Below are positions 32,195-43,100 of a DNA stretch of 64,000 bases, in pieces. This DNA comes from Thozetella sp. PMI_491. Taxonomy: Eukaryota > Ascomycota > Sordariomycetes > Chaetosphaeriales > Chaetosphaeriaceae. A program made the translations under genes and the position numbers. Each line of letters opens with the position of its first letter. Position 1 is the stretch's first letter. The stretch covers positions 1 to 64,000 of the forward strand of contig MU270145.1 in the NCBI GenBank assembly GCA_021432635.1, in the 5' to 3' direction. The notes beneath the pieces were generated by a model. It ran no database searches. It had not been told where the DNA came from and was given only the letters and a program-made list of their open reading frames with translations.

Positions 32195-33042
32195 GGCTGT
32201 CGAAAATACGGATAGTTAACCGAGCGTCATTTGCCGGGCTTCGTTAGGTCTTATAGAGTGGGGAAGCCCTGTTGCTCTACCTTTCGCTGGATCTAAATCC
32301 GAATTCCGACACGGCCGCTAGTACCAAAATAGCAGGCCGAAATCGTTAAATTCAGGTACCTTATCTGCCCCGCATTAGCACAGTCCTTTTGGAGCTGTCA
32401 AGGCCCTTGAATGTCTCACCCTCTTGCTATGTCCGTGCTATTGTAGAGCTCCTTGGGGTCGGAAACTGAGCCGGGACCTGCTAAGGTAACTAGCTGTACG
32501 GAGTACAGCCGCGACGCCATTTGGCCATTCCGCTAACTATTCGGTCTTATCTTGCAAGTCTGATCGGTATGATCGACGTAGGCGACCATGATTATAGCAT
32601 CTATACGCGCCAGGCACGAGGTGCGGCACAAGTTGCGCACCGTTACGACCCCCAAAATTGGCAACGCTGGCTGGCACTAAAGCATAGATGTCTTTTCTAT
32701 CGCCACGGTTCCCTATTATTCGAGTAGAGAGTGCCAAAAAAAAAACCCCCATAGGACTCTTCAAGAGCCCCGAACGCTTCCCGTTTACAGGGCCCCGGGA
32801 TGTAGTGAACTAAGCCGCATTGAGCCCAGGATACGACGACATAACCCGCTCCAGCTGACGAATTAAATGCCACGGGGTTCCCCGCGTGTCGAGGCATTTC
32901 AGCCTCACCGGCCGTACATGCTACAGCCATAGAAACAACGCACCTATCTCGTCTCAAGTACGGTTTTATTAAGGTGGGTGCTGGGGCTCATGCACTCACC
33001 GGGGGTAATCTGGGTCTCGAAGAGCTGTAGTCACGAGGCTTG
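32195..33042. other. Intergenic, no gene seen
   Basis: A poly-A then poly-C junction occurs at 32737-32750. No coding frame is convincing. The right end is the promoter region of the protease gene. Confidence 0.45.
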
Positions 33043-36000
33043 ATGGCGGATTTGGCGCCGCGGGACGTCGCCATCCAGGCGTCCGACAAGCTCCAGCGCC
33101 TTGCCGGCGGCTTGTGTGCCGACCCAGCCTACATCCAGTTCTGCTCTGCCCTCCAGATCATCCTCGTCAGCATCATTGAATGGCTCCGCAACCTACCGGA
33201 CGATGGCGAGTCTGCCGGGAAGGTCGATGACCTGCTGGAGGATCTGGAGAGTCTCTGCCAGGTGGGGATGCTCACGCCCCGGCTGTTGGCAGCCTCACGA
33301 AAGGAGAATCTATTGCTGACGAGGAACTAGCCACACGACCTCAGCGTCCTCGCGGATGAGTCAAGTACCACGTCGCCAGGTGGTGTGCCATCCTACCCGG
33401 CTCTGGCGCTGCTTCGGGGAAGCGGCGAACACGCCTCGCACGCACTCCAGGATCTGGCAAGCGATCGCAAGGCTAGGGCGCGGTCACGCCGGAGGCAGAT
33501 CCTCAACGGCTTCAAGGAATATCTAGCACAAGCCTCAAGCGACGATAAAGTGGACATATCCCCCTCCAACGCGGACCTGCAGGTGGCCGACCCGCCCGAG
33601 TGTGGTAGGGAAATCGCCTCGCTTCACAAGACTCTTCTCCGCTTTTGTCTCTGCGATCAGGGTGACGCCACCGAGGGCGTCATGGCTCGGATCCGCCTCC
33701 ACGGAAGCGTCAAGGACGACGACGGCGTCACGTTCGGGGTCTTGTTCCTCGCGCATCCCCACCAGGATGGTGTCGACGCAGGATCCCAGCCGTGGTGGCA
33801 AGATACGCACATTGCGGTATTACGGCCCGTGTCCGTCGCCCTCGCCGTCTCTGTCGGATGAGCTGTCTTACTAACGGGCCATTGTAGGAGGTTTGGTGGC
33901 GGCCGGAAATGCCTCGAATGCGACGAGATCGATGAGAACAGGCCGTTCTGCTCGTACATCTCGAGCCAGGACGAATCCGGCACGTTTGTTCTGCATCTCT
34001 CGGCTACTGGGGAGAAACTTTTCTTCCAAGAGGCAAAGGATCCCATGAGGCAATGGGAACTGCGAAGCCCTAGCATCTCGCTCGGCCGGATATTGGAGAC
34101 AGTTTCCGCTAAAGACTTGTCGGGGAAGATGAAAGAGGTCTTGTCATGGTTGCTGGCAAAATCTGTGTGGCAATACTATAGCTCCCCGTGGATGTAAGAT
34201 GGCCCTTTCTTCCTTCCCTCGAATGTTTACCCTGTTCTATAGAGCTGGGAGTTGCATCTGTATTACCCGACTAAGATAGTGGGAGGTCTTTCGAACCTCC
34301 CCACTCTGGCACTGCTGACTCACCTAGCAGGCTCAAACCATGGACCAAAGAGAGCGTGCACTTCCTCTTCGAGCGACGGCTGGACCAGAGTCACGATGTC
34401 TCTGGCATCTTCGTCAACGAGCCCCTTCTCTCCGTATCGATCACCTCCGGGGACTCCCTTGCCGAGGCGAATAAGACAGGGGCAAAAAAGGAATCCTTCC
34501 GCTTCATACGGCCGCAAATCCCCATTCACAAGATCCCAAAGATCCTAGCACTTGGCGTGATGCTCCTCGAGATCCAGCTCGGTCGACCCATAGAGAGCCT
34601 CTACCGTGAACCTGCATGGGCGGCGTTCTGTCCACAGGGGAAGGAAAATATCAACAGCAACTACAACATCTGCAACAGACTCATTAGTGATCCCAAGTTC
34701 TTCGCGGATATGGACATACCGGATCCCCTGGAAGACCTTATTAGGAACTGTATATGGCCCCGGGACGCATTCATGCCTCACCTTCGGGGCGACGATGTTC
34801 TTCAGGACGAAGAGCGGATCCGGGAAGCGCTCTATGTATTTGTGAATCGCCTAGAAGCCTATGTGTCTAAGCGAAAACCTCAAAACGTCAAACCCCTGAT
34901 ATTACCTCGATCGATAACACCTCCCAGCGTCCAACCAGTAGTATCCGCGGTGCCACTGGCTCCACTGCCACCGGCATTAGGATCACAGCCGGTGCAGCCA
35001 ATATCAACGAGGCCGCTGCGCCTCGGCCGTACGATGGCCCAAATGTATTTTCTCCTCTGACTATTTTGCGTGATCTGGTGTCTGACAAACTCCAGCACGG
35101 GTTCGATATCGACAGCGGACTGGTTCGCGCGGATGAGCAGCCTCAACTACATTCTCCAGTCTACTAGCGTCGAACGGTACGAAAGAGTAAAGATCGCAAT
35201 TCTTGATACCGGCGTAGCACCAGACGATACCGCTGCTGACTACATTAGCGGCTATCGGGACTTCGTCGACGAGGATGATACAGTCAAGCGTGACAATACT
35301 GGGCACGGAACTACTTCTGTCAACTTGGTCTTGGACATGTGCGAGTCGGCCGATGTCTATGCTGTTCGCATCTTCGAGACGGACACGGAAAATGATAAAA
35401 CATTGGATTTGGCCATCAAGGTAAATTCACAGGGCCGATGTTGCGGTGCACTGGGCTCCATTATTGACTTTTCTCACTTAGGCTATAGCATGGTGCGTGG
35501 AGAACGAAATGGACATTGTCTGTATGGCATGCGGGTTCCTCCAAGACAACGAGGATCTCTTTAGGAAGATTCACAAAGCTTCCGCCAAGATGCTCATATT
35601 CGCAGCGCCGACAAACGAGAGCAACGCAGGCGAGATTGCCTACCCTGCGCGCTACGACGAGGTCTTTTGCACCTTCTCAACCAACGGCGCGGTACGAAGC
35701 TCTGCACTGATCAACCCATCGAGGGGGCTGGGGGTGCACAACTTCGCCATCCTGGGGGAGGATATTAGGACTTGTAAAGGCGAAGCAAAATCCGGCACGT
35801 CCTTCTCTACCGCCATCCTCGCTGGGTTTGCGGGCCGGTTGCTAGACTTCTCGAGACATAGTGACATCCAGACCAAGATCGATGGGCGCGCGAGATTGGG
35901 ACATAAGAGGGGGATGGCCAAGGTCCTACGTAGCATAGCGGAGGAGGAGGACCCGTACTTTTGCATAAAGCCGTGGAATCTGTTGCCTGAGGCATTACGC

Positions 36001-36096
36001 GCGCAACTACCACTGGACACGCTCCTCACGGACGAGGAGAAGGCGAAGGCGAGGCACTACATCTGCGGCCTCATCACGACGAGTCTGAATAGGTAG
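33043..36096 (+). CDS. DUF7580-like plus subtilisin-like (S8) serine protease; HET-Q2-type partner of gasdermin
   Basis: An 892-residue protein from six exons: 33043-33261, 33331-33830, 33888-34193, 34331-35044, 35096-35420, 35482-36096. Every intron (69, 57, 137, 51, 61 nt) has a CTGAC, CTAAC or TTGAC branch site and the phases fit. The N-terminal about 575 residues look like the DUF7580 type found in fungal defence proteins, with kinase-C-lobe-like text (SVHFLFERRL, IPKILALGVMLLEIQLGRPI). The C-terminal domain is an S8 subtilase with the full triad: Asp617 in KIAILDTGV, His650 in NTGHGTTS, Ser795 in SGTSFSTAI. No signal peptide, so it acts inside the cell. It converges on the gasdermin-like gene with 40 bp between stops. 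In Podospora, HET-Q2 of this class cleaves the gasdermin HET-Q1 to kill the cell; the same role is inferred here. The domain naming is by recognition, not search. Confidence 0.85.
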
Positions 36097-36136
36097 TCGC
36101 GGGTGGAGTCGGCCGAGGACAATAGCTCCACGCCTG

Positions 36137-37069
36137 TTAATAGCCATCCATAGTGATAAAGAACTCCTGTTCGTCGTCATTGAACACCTCGAGCGCGTGC
36201 ACGTCTTGGCCATCTAGCCCTTCTTCGCTCAAGACAGCCTTAGGGTCGATTGTTTCCGACTTGGGCGCAAATACCGACCCTTTACTTAATGTCTTTTGTG
36301 AGAGGTCGGAGCTGAACCACCGCTTGGAGACCTCGGTGAGGCGAATGGCCCAGACGAAATCGGTTATGTGCTGCCCCGAAGTCTCGACCTCGTCCTTGTT
36401 CAGGTGCTTGACCGCTGCTTCTGCCGTCGCCACCCCAGGTACGTCTCTAGTGCATGGTCAGTCGAGATGGGATCACAACAGGAGGTCAACACGCATGCAC
36501 GGATACTTTACTCACACGCCCCCGCCGATTCGCATCTCATTCTCTTTAGTATCCTTCCTCTCGCTCTTGGCGCCTCGGGCGATGATCAGCCCAGTGACCA
36601 TATACGCCTTCCACGAACCAAGGGTCTTGTTCTTCTCAATCCAAGCAGCGACCTGGGGAGACGTCCGACACTGCTCGAGGTACGTGAGCGTAGGCTGCAC
36701 GATCTGCCTGTCCAGCCGATCGATGGCCCAGCTATCTCCCATCATCCGCCGAAACACCGCCCCAGCCTCGCCGTTCACGGTAATTCCAGCGGCAGCAGCG
36801 ATCGGGACGCCAGCTTTGGATGAAACGTTGATTCCTTGCTCCTTAGATCTGGAGAGGCGGAAATCCACAGCGGCTGTGGCCCAGACGCGCATGTCCCGAG
36901 GGAAGGGGGTGATACCCTCTAAGTTGATGACTTGGTCGACGGCCTTAGGGCTTGGTAAGAGATGACCTAGTAGGATGGGCCCTTCAGCTGCACCATGCGC
37001 CATGCTCTGGTGGGCATACTCGGGTGCCGGGTAGTGTGTCTGGTGGAGCACAAACCAGCACTTCTCCAT
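36137..37069 (-). CDS. Fungal gasdermin-like pore-forming cell-death protein (RCD-1/HET-Q1 family)
   Basis: A 287-residue protein from exon 37069-36516 and exon 36446-36137; the 69-nt intron (GTGAGT donor, CTGAC branch, ACTAG acceptor) joins GGGV to DVPGVATAEAAV. It opens with WFVLHQTHYPAPEYA and PILLGHLLPSPKAVDQVIN, then a strand-rich middle (SRSKEQGINVSSKAGVPIA), a helix ending IVQPTLTYLEQC, and SWKAYMVTGLIIARGAKS. This order, the size and the MVTGL-ARGA strand match fungal gasdermin-like proteins, which lack the big mammalian inhibitory domain and instead carry a short C-terminal tail that a protease removes. Here the last about 45 residues are acidic (EEGLDGQDV, FNDDEQEFF) and are the likely inhibitory tail. 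Target membrane: plasma membrane. I assign the family by pattern; a structure comparison would settle it. Confidence 0.78.
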
Positions 37070-37350
37070 CTTGGGTCGCGTTATTATTATTATTATTATT
37101 TTCGGTTTTGCTGCCGGCCTGTTGACGAAACCCCGCGGACGGATCAGGCAATGTGTACAGCAGCACCAGCGCGTATCCGGTAGGCGGTGACAGCGGGGCT
37201 GAAGCAGGTGCAAACCCCGAGGCTCGATCCACGTGATCTCTCAGCCCCGGCTGCTAGGTACCTCGTTTCTCTGCTAGAGACGGTGAAATGCGACCTTGAC
37301 CCCGGCTGTCCTATGGACAATACGGCGACCGAGAGGGCCGCGAGCCAAAA
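37070..37350. promoter_or_regulatory. Shared divergent promoter of gasdermin-like and pseudokinase genes
   Basis: Only 281 bp separate the two start codons, so both genes must be driven from this short interval. It contains a TTA trinucleotide repeat next to the gasdermin start. Such spacing suggests co-regulation. No defined operator is seen. Confidence 0.6.
37081..37102. repeat. TTA microsatellite in the gasdermin 5-prime leader
   Basis: About seven TTA units lie 12 bp upstream of the gasdermin-like ATG (read as AAT repeats on the coding strand). The repeat falls in the leader, so length changes could alter expression without changing the protein. Confidence 0.85.
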
Positions 37351-40300
37351 ATGCCTATCGAAAACTACAGCGTGCTAAAAGGGCGTATTTTGTCATGGAA
37401 GCCTCCGGACGCCGGGTTGCACGCTGAGCTGCGGATCGAGGTGATTGGCGGACCCGACATCACAGCCTTCATCAATGTTGCCTCTCAGTCCGATGAGTCC
37501 CAGCTGGTATATTTCCTCGATCTTGACTACAAGGAACTAGCGATCATAAGGGAGCTGTCGGCTCTCAGTTCGGGTCTTCATATTTGCTCCCGTGATGATT
37601 CACTGCCGTATACGGCGCCTTTGCTAGACCTCCTCCGAACAACCCCGCTGCAGCGCGAAATAGCGACGGTCGTACCTCATCGTCCAGATGGGGCCACCGA
37701 CCTAGTCCCGGCCAAGCTGTCCCGGTTATTTTCAGAAGCTGTCGACAATGGAGCCACGTTTTACGTTTTTGGCTCCTTTGCCAATGGCTCCATCGTCAAT
37801 GTTCACATGAACCAAGGCAGCAGTGGCGCTTTCTCCCATGAGAACGGTACCGCTCAGGACGGAGGTGTCATAGTCGAATTCACACATGGCCACTGCGCGG
37901 CCGTGTTTATGGGTTTCACCTCGCAGAAACCCCTCGCCAGTTACGGAAGACAACTGGATCCTGGCAAGCTAGGACCCCGCCGCCTCCGCGTTAAGCCTAC
38001 GAGGCCCGATCAGCACGTGGAGCCAGCCGAGACCAGTAGGGTCAGCAGCGACATCGAGGTGACAACCGACACTGACGACACTGACGATGATGATACCAGC
38101 ATTAACGACGAAATAGCCGAATTAGAGACGGACGCTGGAGATCCCGCGGCTATTAGAAATAGATCTAAGATATGTCAAGAGCTGTTTGCGCAGTGTCAAC
38201 AATACCCGGCACTGTCTGGTGGCGACTGGATTGACCAAATGTCGGCCAAGTTCAACTGGTGGTCTCTCGGCATTGGCGCTGAGAAGAGTGGGCATTCCTC
38301 CCTTGATCATCGGGTCCGAGCCAGAGATGACGTCCGGGAAGTTCTTGTCCATCTCTTGGACAGTCTGGTCGTCTCTCTACAGAACTGTATCGAAATAGGT
38401 ATGCTCTCCTGTCGCAATTTCCAGCAAATTTACTGATCACCGCCGTAGCTCAAGACCCGGACCGACTGGAGGCCGATATGGATGAGACGATGGATAAACA
38501 AAAGGAGAGCGCCGGGGTATCGGGCACTCTACCTCCAGACGAAGATTCTGAACTGGGAGAACAGATGTATTACATCCGGAACACCATCGAGTTCCTATTC
38601 AGGATCTCCGTTGCCATTCGAAAGTCAGGGACCAAGTTTGCGCACGAGAGGGCCGACAGACTCTTGCCGCAGCGAGCGGACATGCTAGAGGAGTTCCGAG
38701 ATTACCTTCGATACATCGTCCTAATTGGCCCTGTGAAGACAGAATTGTTGAGATCGGTCCGTTACCGCCACACCGTCAGCAACGAGTACATCTGGCGCAA
38801 GGTGGAGATCGTACTTCATGCGAGCCTCCGGGATGCCGGCAGATTAACCGCGGTTCAAGAGCGCCTCATTAACGCTAACCTGGTTCGGAGAAACCGCATT
38901 GATATATACCGCCGTAAACTCAAGGGACGGATGGAGAGGCTAGAAGCCACCGTCACTAGTTCTGCAGTCGCACCCAGAGGAAAGCCACCCGCATTGGCCA
39001 AGGCGAAGGAAACCACGCCGTCGGTTCAAAACTCGGTCCAAAGCCCAAGCTTGAAGCGCCGCGCCCAGATACCTCAGGGGCCACCCACCGCGGAAGGATC
39101 TGCAGTGTCATCGGGATCTGCCACAAATATTGCACCGAGCTTTGTCCTGCCTCCCAGGCCGCGAGACGGGGACCAAAGATCTGTCGGCACTAAGGTTTCA
39201 CAGGGCGTCTTCAAGCAGGACTACCCGAAGTGCCCAGCTTCCAAAGGAACAAACTTCTTTTGTCCGTACTGCGCTCAGCCACTAGACTCCTCCTACTCGG
39301 ATCCAAAGAATACTCGAAGATGGCGGTAAGTGCAAAGCTTTTCCTTTGAGTATCCAATCTAACGGTACACAGTGGCCACGTCGCGGAGGATCTGAGCCCT
39401 TACGTGTGTATATATCCTGAATGTGTCAAGGCAGATGCTATGTACACCAATACCGTGGACTTGAAAAAACACCTCAAGGACCACCACAGCGAACCGCGTT
39501 GGATATGCGACACCTGTCGGCTTGAGGTGGGGAGCTCAAGGAAAGCCGAGTTTGATCGCGAAGAAGATTGGTTTGCACACACGGTCACGGAACATTCCGG
39601 CGAATTTGAGGACAGCGACATACCCGCTCTAGCTGAAGCGAGCCAGAGGACAACGATTCGGCCAGTCGCCTGCCCTTTATGTTACGAAGATGCGACTCTC
39701 TTACAGCCCGACATAGACAGCCACATAGCTGAGCACTTACACTCCTTTGCGCTCCAGGCCCTTCCTTGGGACGATGTTGGCCTTGATGATGAAACGAGAG
39801 CATCCGTGGGCTCCATCTCGGGAAAGCACATTCCTTTTGCTGGTAGTGTAGGGTCAGAAGAGGATGCCGATTGGGAGGAGCCTCAGGACCTGAGTCAACT
39901 TATCGACAACACGACAGCTAAACTCGTCAACATGTTTCGTGTGGTCGGCCCAAGTCTGACGAGCAGCAGGAAGCTTCTGTACGAACTCGCAGAAGTTCTG
40001 AATGATTTGCGAGAAAAACACGCCGAGTTGGATTCCGCAGTTCGAGATGAAATTCCCGAGTGGGTGTTACGGCTGAGCAACACCTTCCAGAGACATCTCG
40101 TTGACGAACTTAATCCGGTCGATGAGGCGTCCGCTGAGATTATGGACGTAGATATTTCTCACAGCTTAGACTCCCTCAAGAAAGTCCTAGCGCTCGCAGA
40201 ATCCAAACCAGAGGACAAACAATCGCCAACCGGGATCCCAACTCCCCCTTCCCCTATCTTGTCACAACTACTTGACAATGAACCATCATTACCTGACAAT

Positions 40301-42433
40301 CTGGCACCGACACTCGAGGAAACAGGGCTTCCTGTAGCTCTGGAGCAGACAGCAATCTTCCGAGAACACCAAAAGATGACAGAAAATTGGCCAAAGAGGA
40401 GGGGGCTTTTGTCGTTCATGGACACACAGGCTCTGCCCGTCGACGAGTTTCTCAAGCAGCATATTGAAGATCGCCAATTTGTGGGCCATCCGTCCGCACC
40501 GTTTTATCGTCAGCTCGCTAACCTCAAGTCAGGTATTCTTCGTGGAGGACAATCCGTCCATGAAGCCATTCTGGCCTGCTGCAAAGGTTGTGCTTTCGAC
40601 CCTGGCTATGAAGATTGGCCCATTAACTCAGGATTCGCTTGATCTTGTATTCCTTCATGCACTAGATCGATCCGTCAGAGTCCCCAAGAATAACGGTATG
40701 GTCAAGCAGTTCGAGGTCGCAATGGATAATGTTGGCCGGACACTGGATAACCCAGTCAAGGGCGTTGCAACTTCCATCCTTGCCGAGATCTTGATCTCCC
40801 ACAAACCCTCCAGGCCAACGACGGCAATAGTTCTTACCGATGGAGCCTCGTGGTGGGGCGATCTTCGGCATGTTTTTGCCAGTTTCATCGAGAAGGTTCG
40901 ACGTACATCCAAGACCTGGTTGCGGCCTCTCACCATCCAATTGATCACTTTTGGCGTTGCTGGGCATGCGATCCATCCGAGTCTAATGTCAGAAGAGGAT
41001 CGAGTTTTGTACGTCAGCTGTTACCTAATGATGTCGCTTTTTTTAACCCGCCCCGCTAACGCAGAAATAGATATGTTCTAGACGCGAAACGCTGGGACCA
41101 CGAAGATGTCAATATGCTCGTCCTAGGTAGTATATTGGAAGACGACGATCATAGAAAGGGAATCCTGTCTTCGGATGCGCCCCGCATTTCAGCTGCGACA
41201 AGAGAATCTGGACCATCGGACCAGGCTTCTAGCCCACGACCAACAAAGGCGACGGGAGGCAGCCTCATATCTGTCACATCAGTAGAAAGAGCGCTATCGA
41301 GAAGCACTGGTTCCGGCGTGATCAACGCACTCCTTGGGCAGCCTGCTAGCTATGAAAAGATGGCAAGTTATCGATTCGGTCAAACCATCGGTACGGGGGG
41401 AAGAGGGATTGTGCGCCAAGCGGATGGCCCCCTCGGCAAAGTCGCTGTTAAGATTATCCAGAAGAAGGATTTCAGGGGAAAGGAGAAGTCTGTCCTGAAA
41501 GAGATTGACATTCACCGACGCCTCGATCATCCCAATGTTGTCCGCTTTCTGGACTGGTTTGAGTCGCGAGATAAGTTCTACATCGTCATGGAGCTTGGTT
41601 CTGGCGACTTGTTCGACGCCCTTAACGACAGAGGCAAGTTCACAGAGCTCGAAGTCTTGCAATTTCTGCCGCCGCTACTCAGTGGTGTCCTCTACCTGCA
41701 CGGGATGGGTGTCGTGCACAGAGGTCTCCAGCCGGAGAAAATACTCTACCGAGTCAAAGAACAGCATTCGGACATCATGATCGCTGGCTTTGTCGTCTCT
41801 TCAGTTGTGGGCAGCGATGATGAGGTCCTCACGAGCATGGTTGGTGCACAGGGATATGTCGCGCCGGAGGTCGTACTTAAGCGAGGCCACGGTAAGCCTG
41901 CTGATATGTGGTCCATAGGCGTTATTACATATACGCTTTTATGCGGCTACAATCCATGGCGCGCTGAAGACATGGAGGGCATGATCCAAGAGGCAACTAA
42001 CCCTCGGCTTGTATTCCACGAGCGTTACTGGACAGAGGTCAGCGAGGATGCTAAGAGCTTTATCCGATGCCTGCTGCAGCCATCGCCCGAGAATCGGTGG
42101 AACTGCGCCCAAGCCATGCAACACCCATGGCTAAACGACAAGGCGGCCCAGCGTGTGCTACCCGAAATCGAGAAGTATCGCAGGCGGCAGCGGTTACTGT
42201 GGGGGATCAAATTGATTATGCTAGCGAACCGTCTAGAGACGATTCGGATGCTAATGGGCGAAACTGACGACTCAACTAGCGGCAGTGGCCCGAATGACGA
42301 CAACCTAGTCTTGTCTAAGCCTCTCAGGGGCGCCCGGTTTCGCGAGGTGGTAGTTGCCAAGATGTGGGAGGCAAAGCACCAGGAGCAAGTTCGCAAAGGC
42401 GTTGAAGAAATAAGAGCACGGCGGCCACCTTGA
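37351..42433 (+). CDS. DUF2278 - C2H2 - vWA - pseudokinase multidomain protein
   Basis: A 1623-residue protein from exons 37351-38398, 38449-39325, 39373-40480, 40533-41008 and 41071-42433 (introns 50, 47, 52, 62 nt; phases fit at each join). Residues 1-210 are a DUF2278 domain (YSVLKGRILSW, FYVFGSF, HMNQGSSGAFS, ENGTAQDGGVI). An acidic linker leads to a helical region common at the start of fungal C2H2 proteins (SGHSSLDHRVRARDD). Zinc-finger-like pairs follow at about 615-780 (FFCPYCAQPL, CIYPEC..HLKDHH, ICDTC..HTVTEH, CPLCYED..HIAEH). About 1012-1165 is a vWA-like domain with a weakened metal site (EDNPSMKPFW). Residues 1268-1526 are a CaMK-like kinase fold with Lys1297 kept but HRG (Gly1388) for HRD and AGF (1408) for DFG, hence probably inactive. 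It may sense or scaffold the neighbouring cell-death pair; that is inference. The DUF2278 part could be a separate gene, but the frame is continuous. Confidence 0.8.
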
Positions 42434-43100
42434 AACCAACCTCAGAATCAAAGCTCCAGGGTGTACTCGCGCATCATCAGGATCAACCGAACCGGTTCAG
42501 ATGTTGTGAGGTGGTAGATAGCACAAATAGAAGAAAGAGTCTGCCACTGTTAGTCTCGGCCATATCCTCGTCTAGGGAATACTTAAAAGTTGGTGAAGGT
42601 ATGGCATGCTATTATTCAGGTCCAATGATCAAGAGTTCCTTGCCCATCGACTAGACACATCGATAGTGTACCATCATCCAGAAAAGCTAGGCGATGACTA
42701 GCCACCAGAACAAGCCTATCTTACCGTGATAGGTGAACCATGTGTCTGGTTCAGTGGTAACGCCACTAGCAGGCAGCAGAAATAGACTCGTCAGGTTCCT
42801 GCTGGCAACTAATTGGTTAGATAGGTACTTAAGTAAAGGGTACATATTTTGAAAGTAGTCAGGAGAGCCGTGACTTCCTGGTGCTGTTGGAATCGCATCA
42901 ACTCCACTTAAGCTCGCTCATTGGCTAAGAGCTGGCGGCAGAATATTCACCCGCCACTAGTATTCTCCACACTCTCCACCTTTTATGACTTCGGCCCCTT
43001 GAGACATACTCTTTGCTCGCACCTGCAGTTCGCCTCGGCTTGCTTATCGACAGGGCACGTCTATGTTCAAGACGACTGTTCCGGGTGTGCATTCCCCCGT
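42434..43100. other. Intergenic, no gene seen
   Basis: No coding frame with recognisable features. It holds the 3-prime end of the pseudokinase gene and the promoter of the zinc-cluster gene. Confidence 0.45.

Noticed and set aside
33262-33330. In-frame TAG at 33328 as evidence that the protease gene is broken
   Set aside because: A 69-nt intron with GTGGGG donor, CTGAC branch site and ACTAG acceptor removes it and keeps the frame.
34335-34351. A possible extra middle exon between 34242 and 34285 in the protease gene
   Set aside because: The direct join of PWM to LKPWTKESVHFLF already matches the expected family text and phase.
35045-35095. TGA at 35058 as a second break of the protease gene
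   Set aside because: It lies in a 51-nt intron with a CTGAC branch site; the join gives continuous protein.
40481-41070. Frame change and stops after 40642 taken as the end of the C2H2 protein and start of separate vWA and kinase genes
   Set aside because: Two introns (52 and 62 nt) with CTAAC branch sites join the segments in phase; a single gene is the simpler model, though transcripts are needed.
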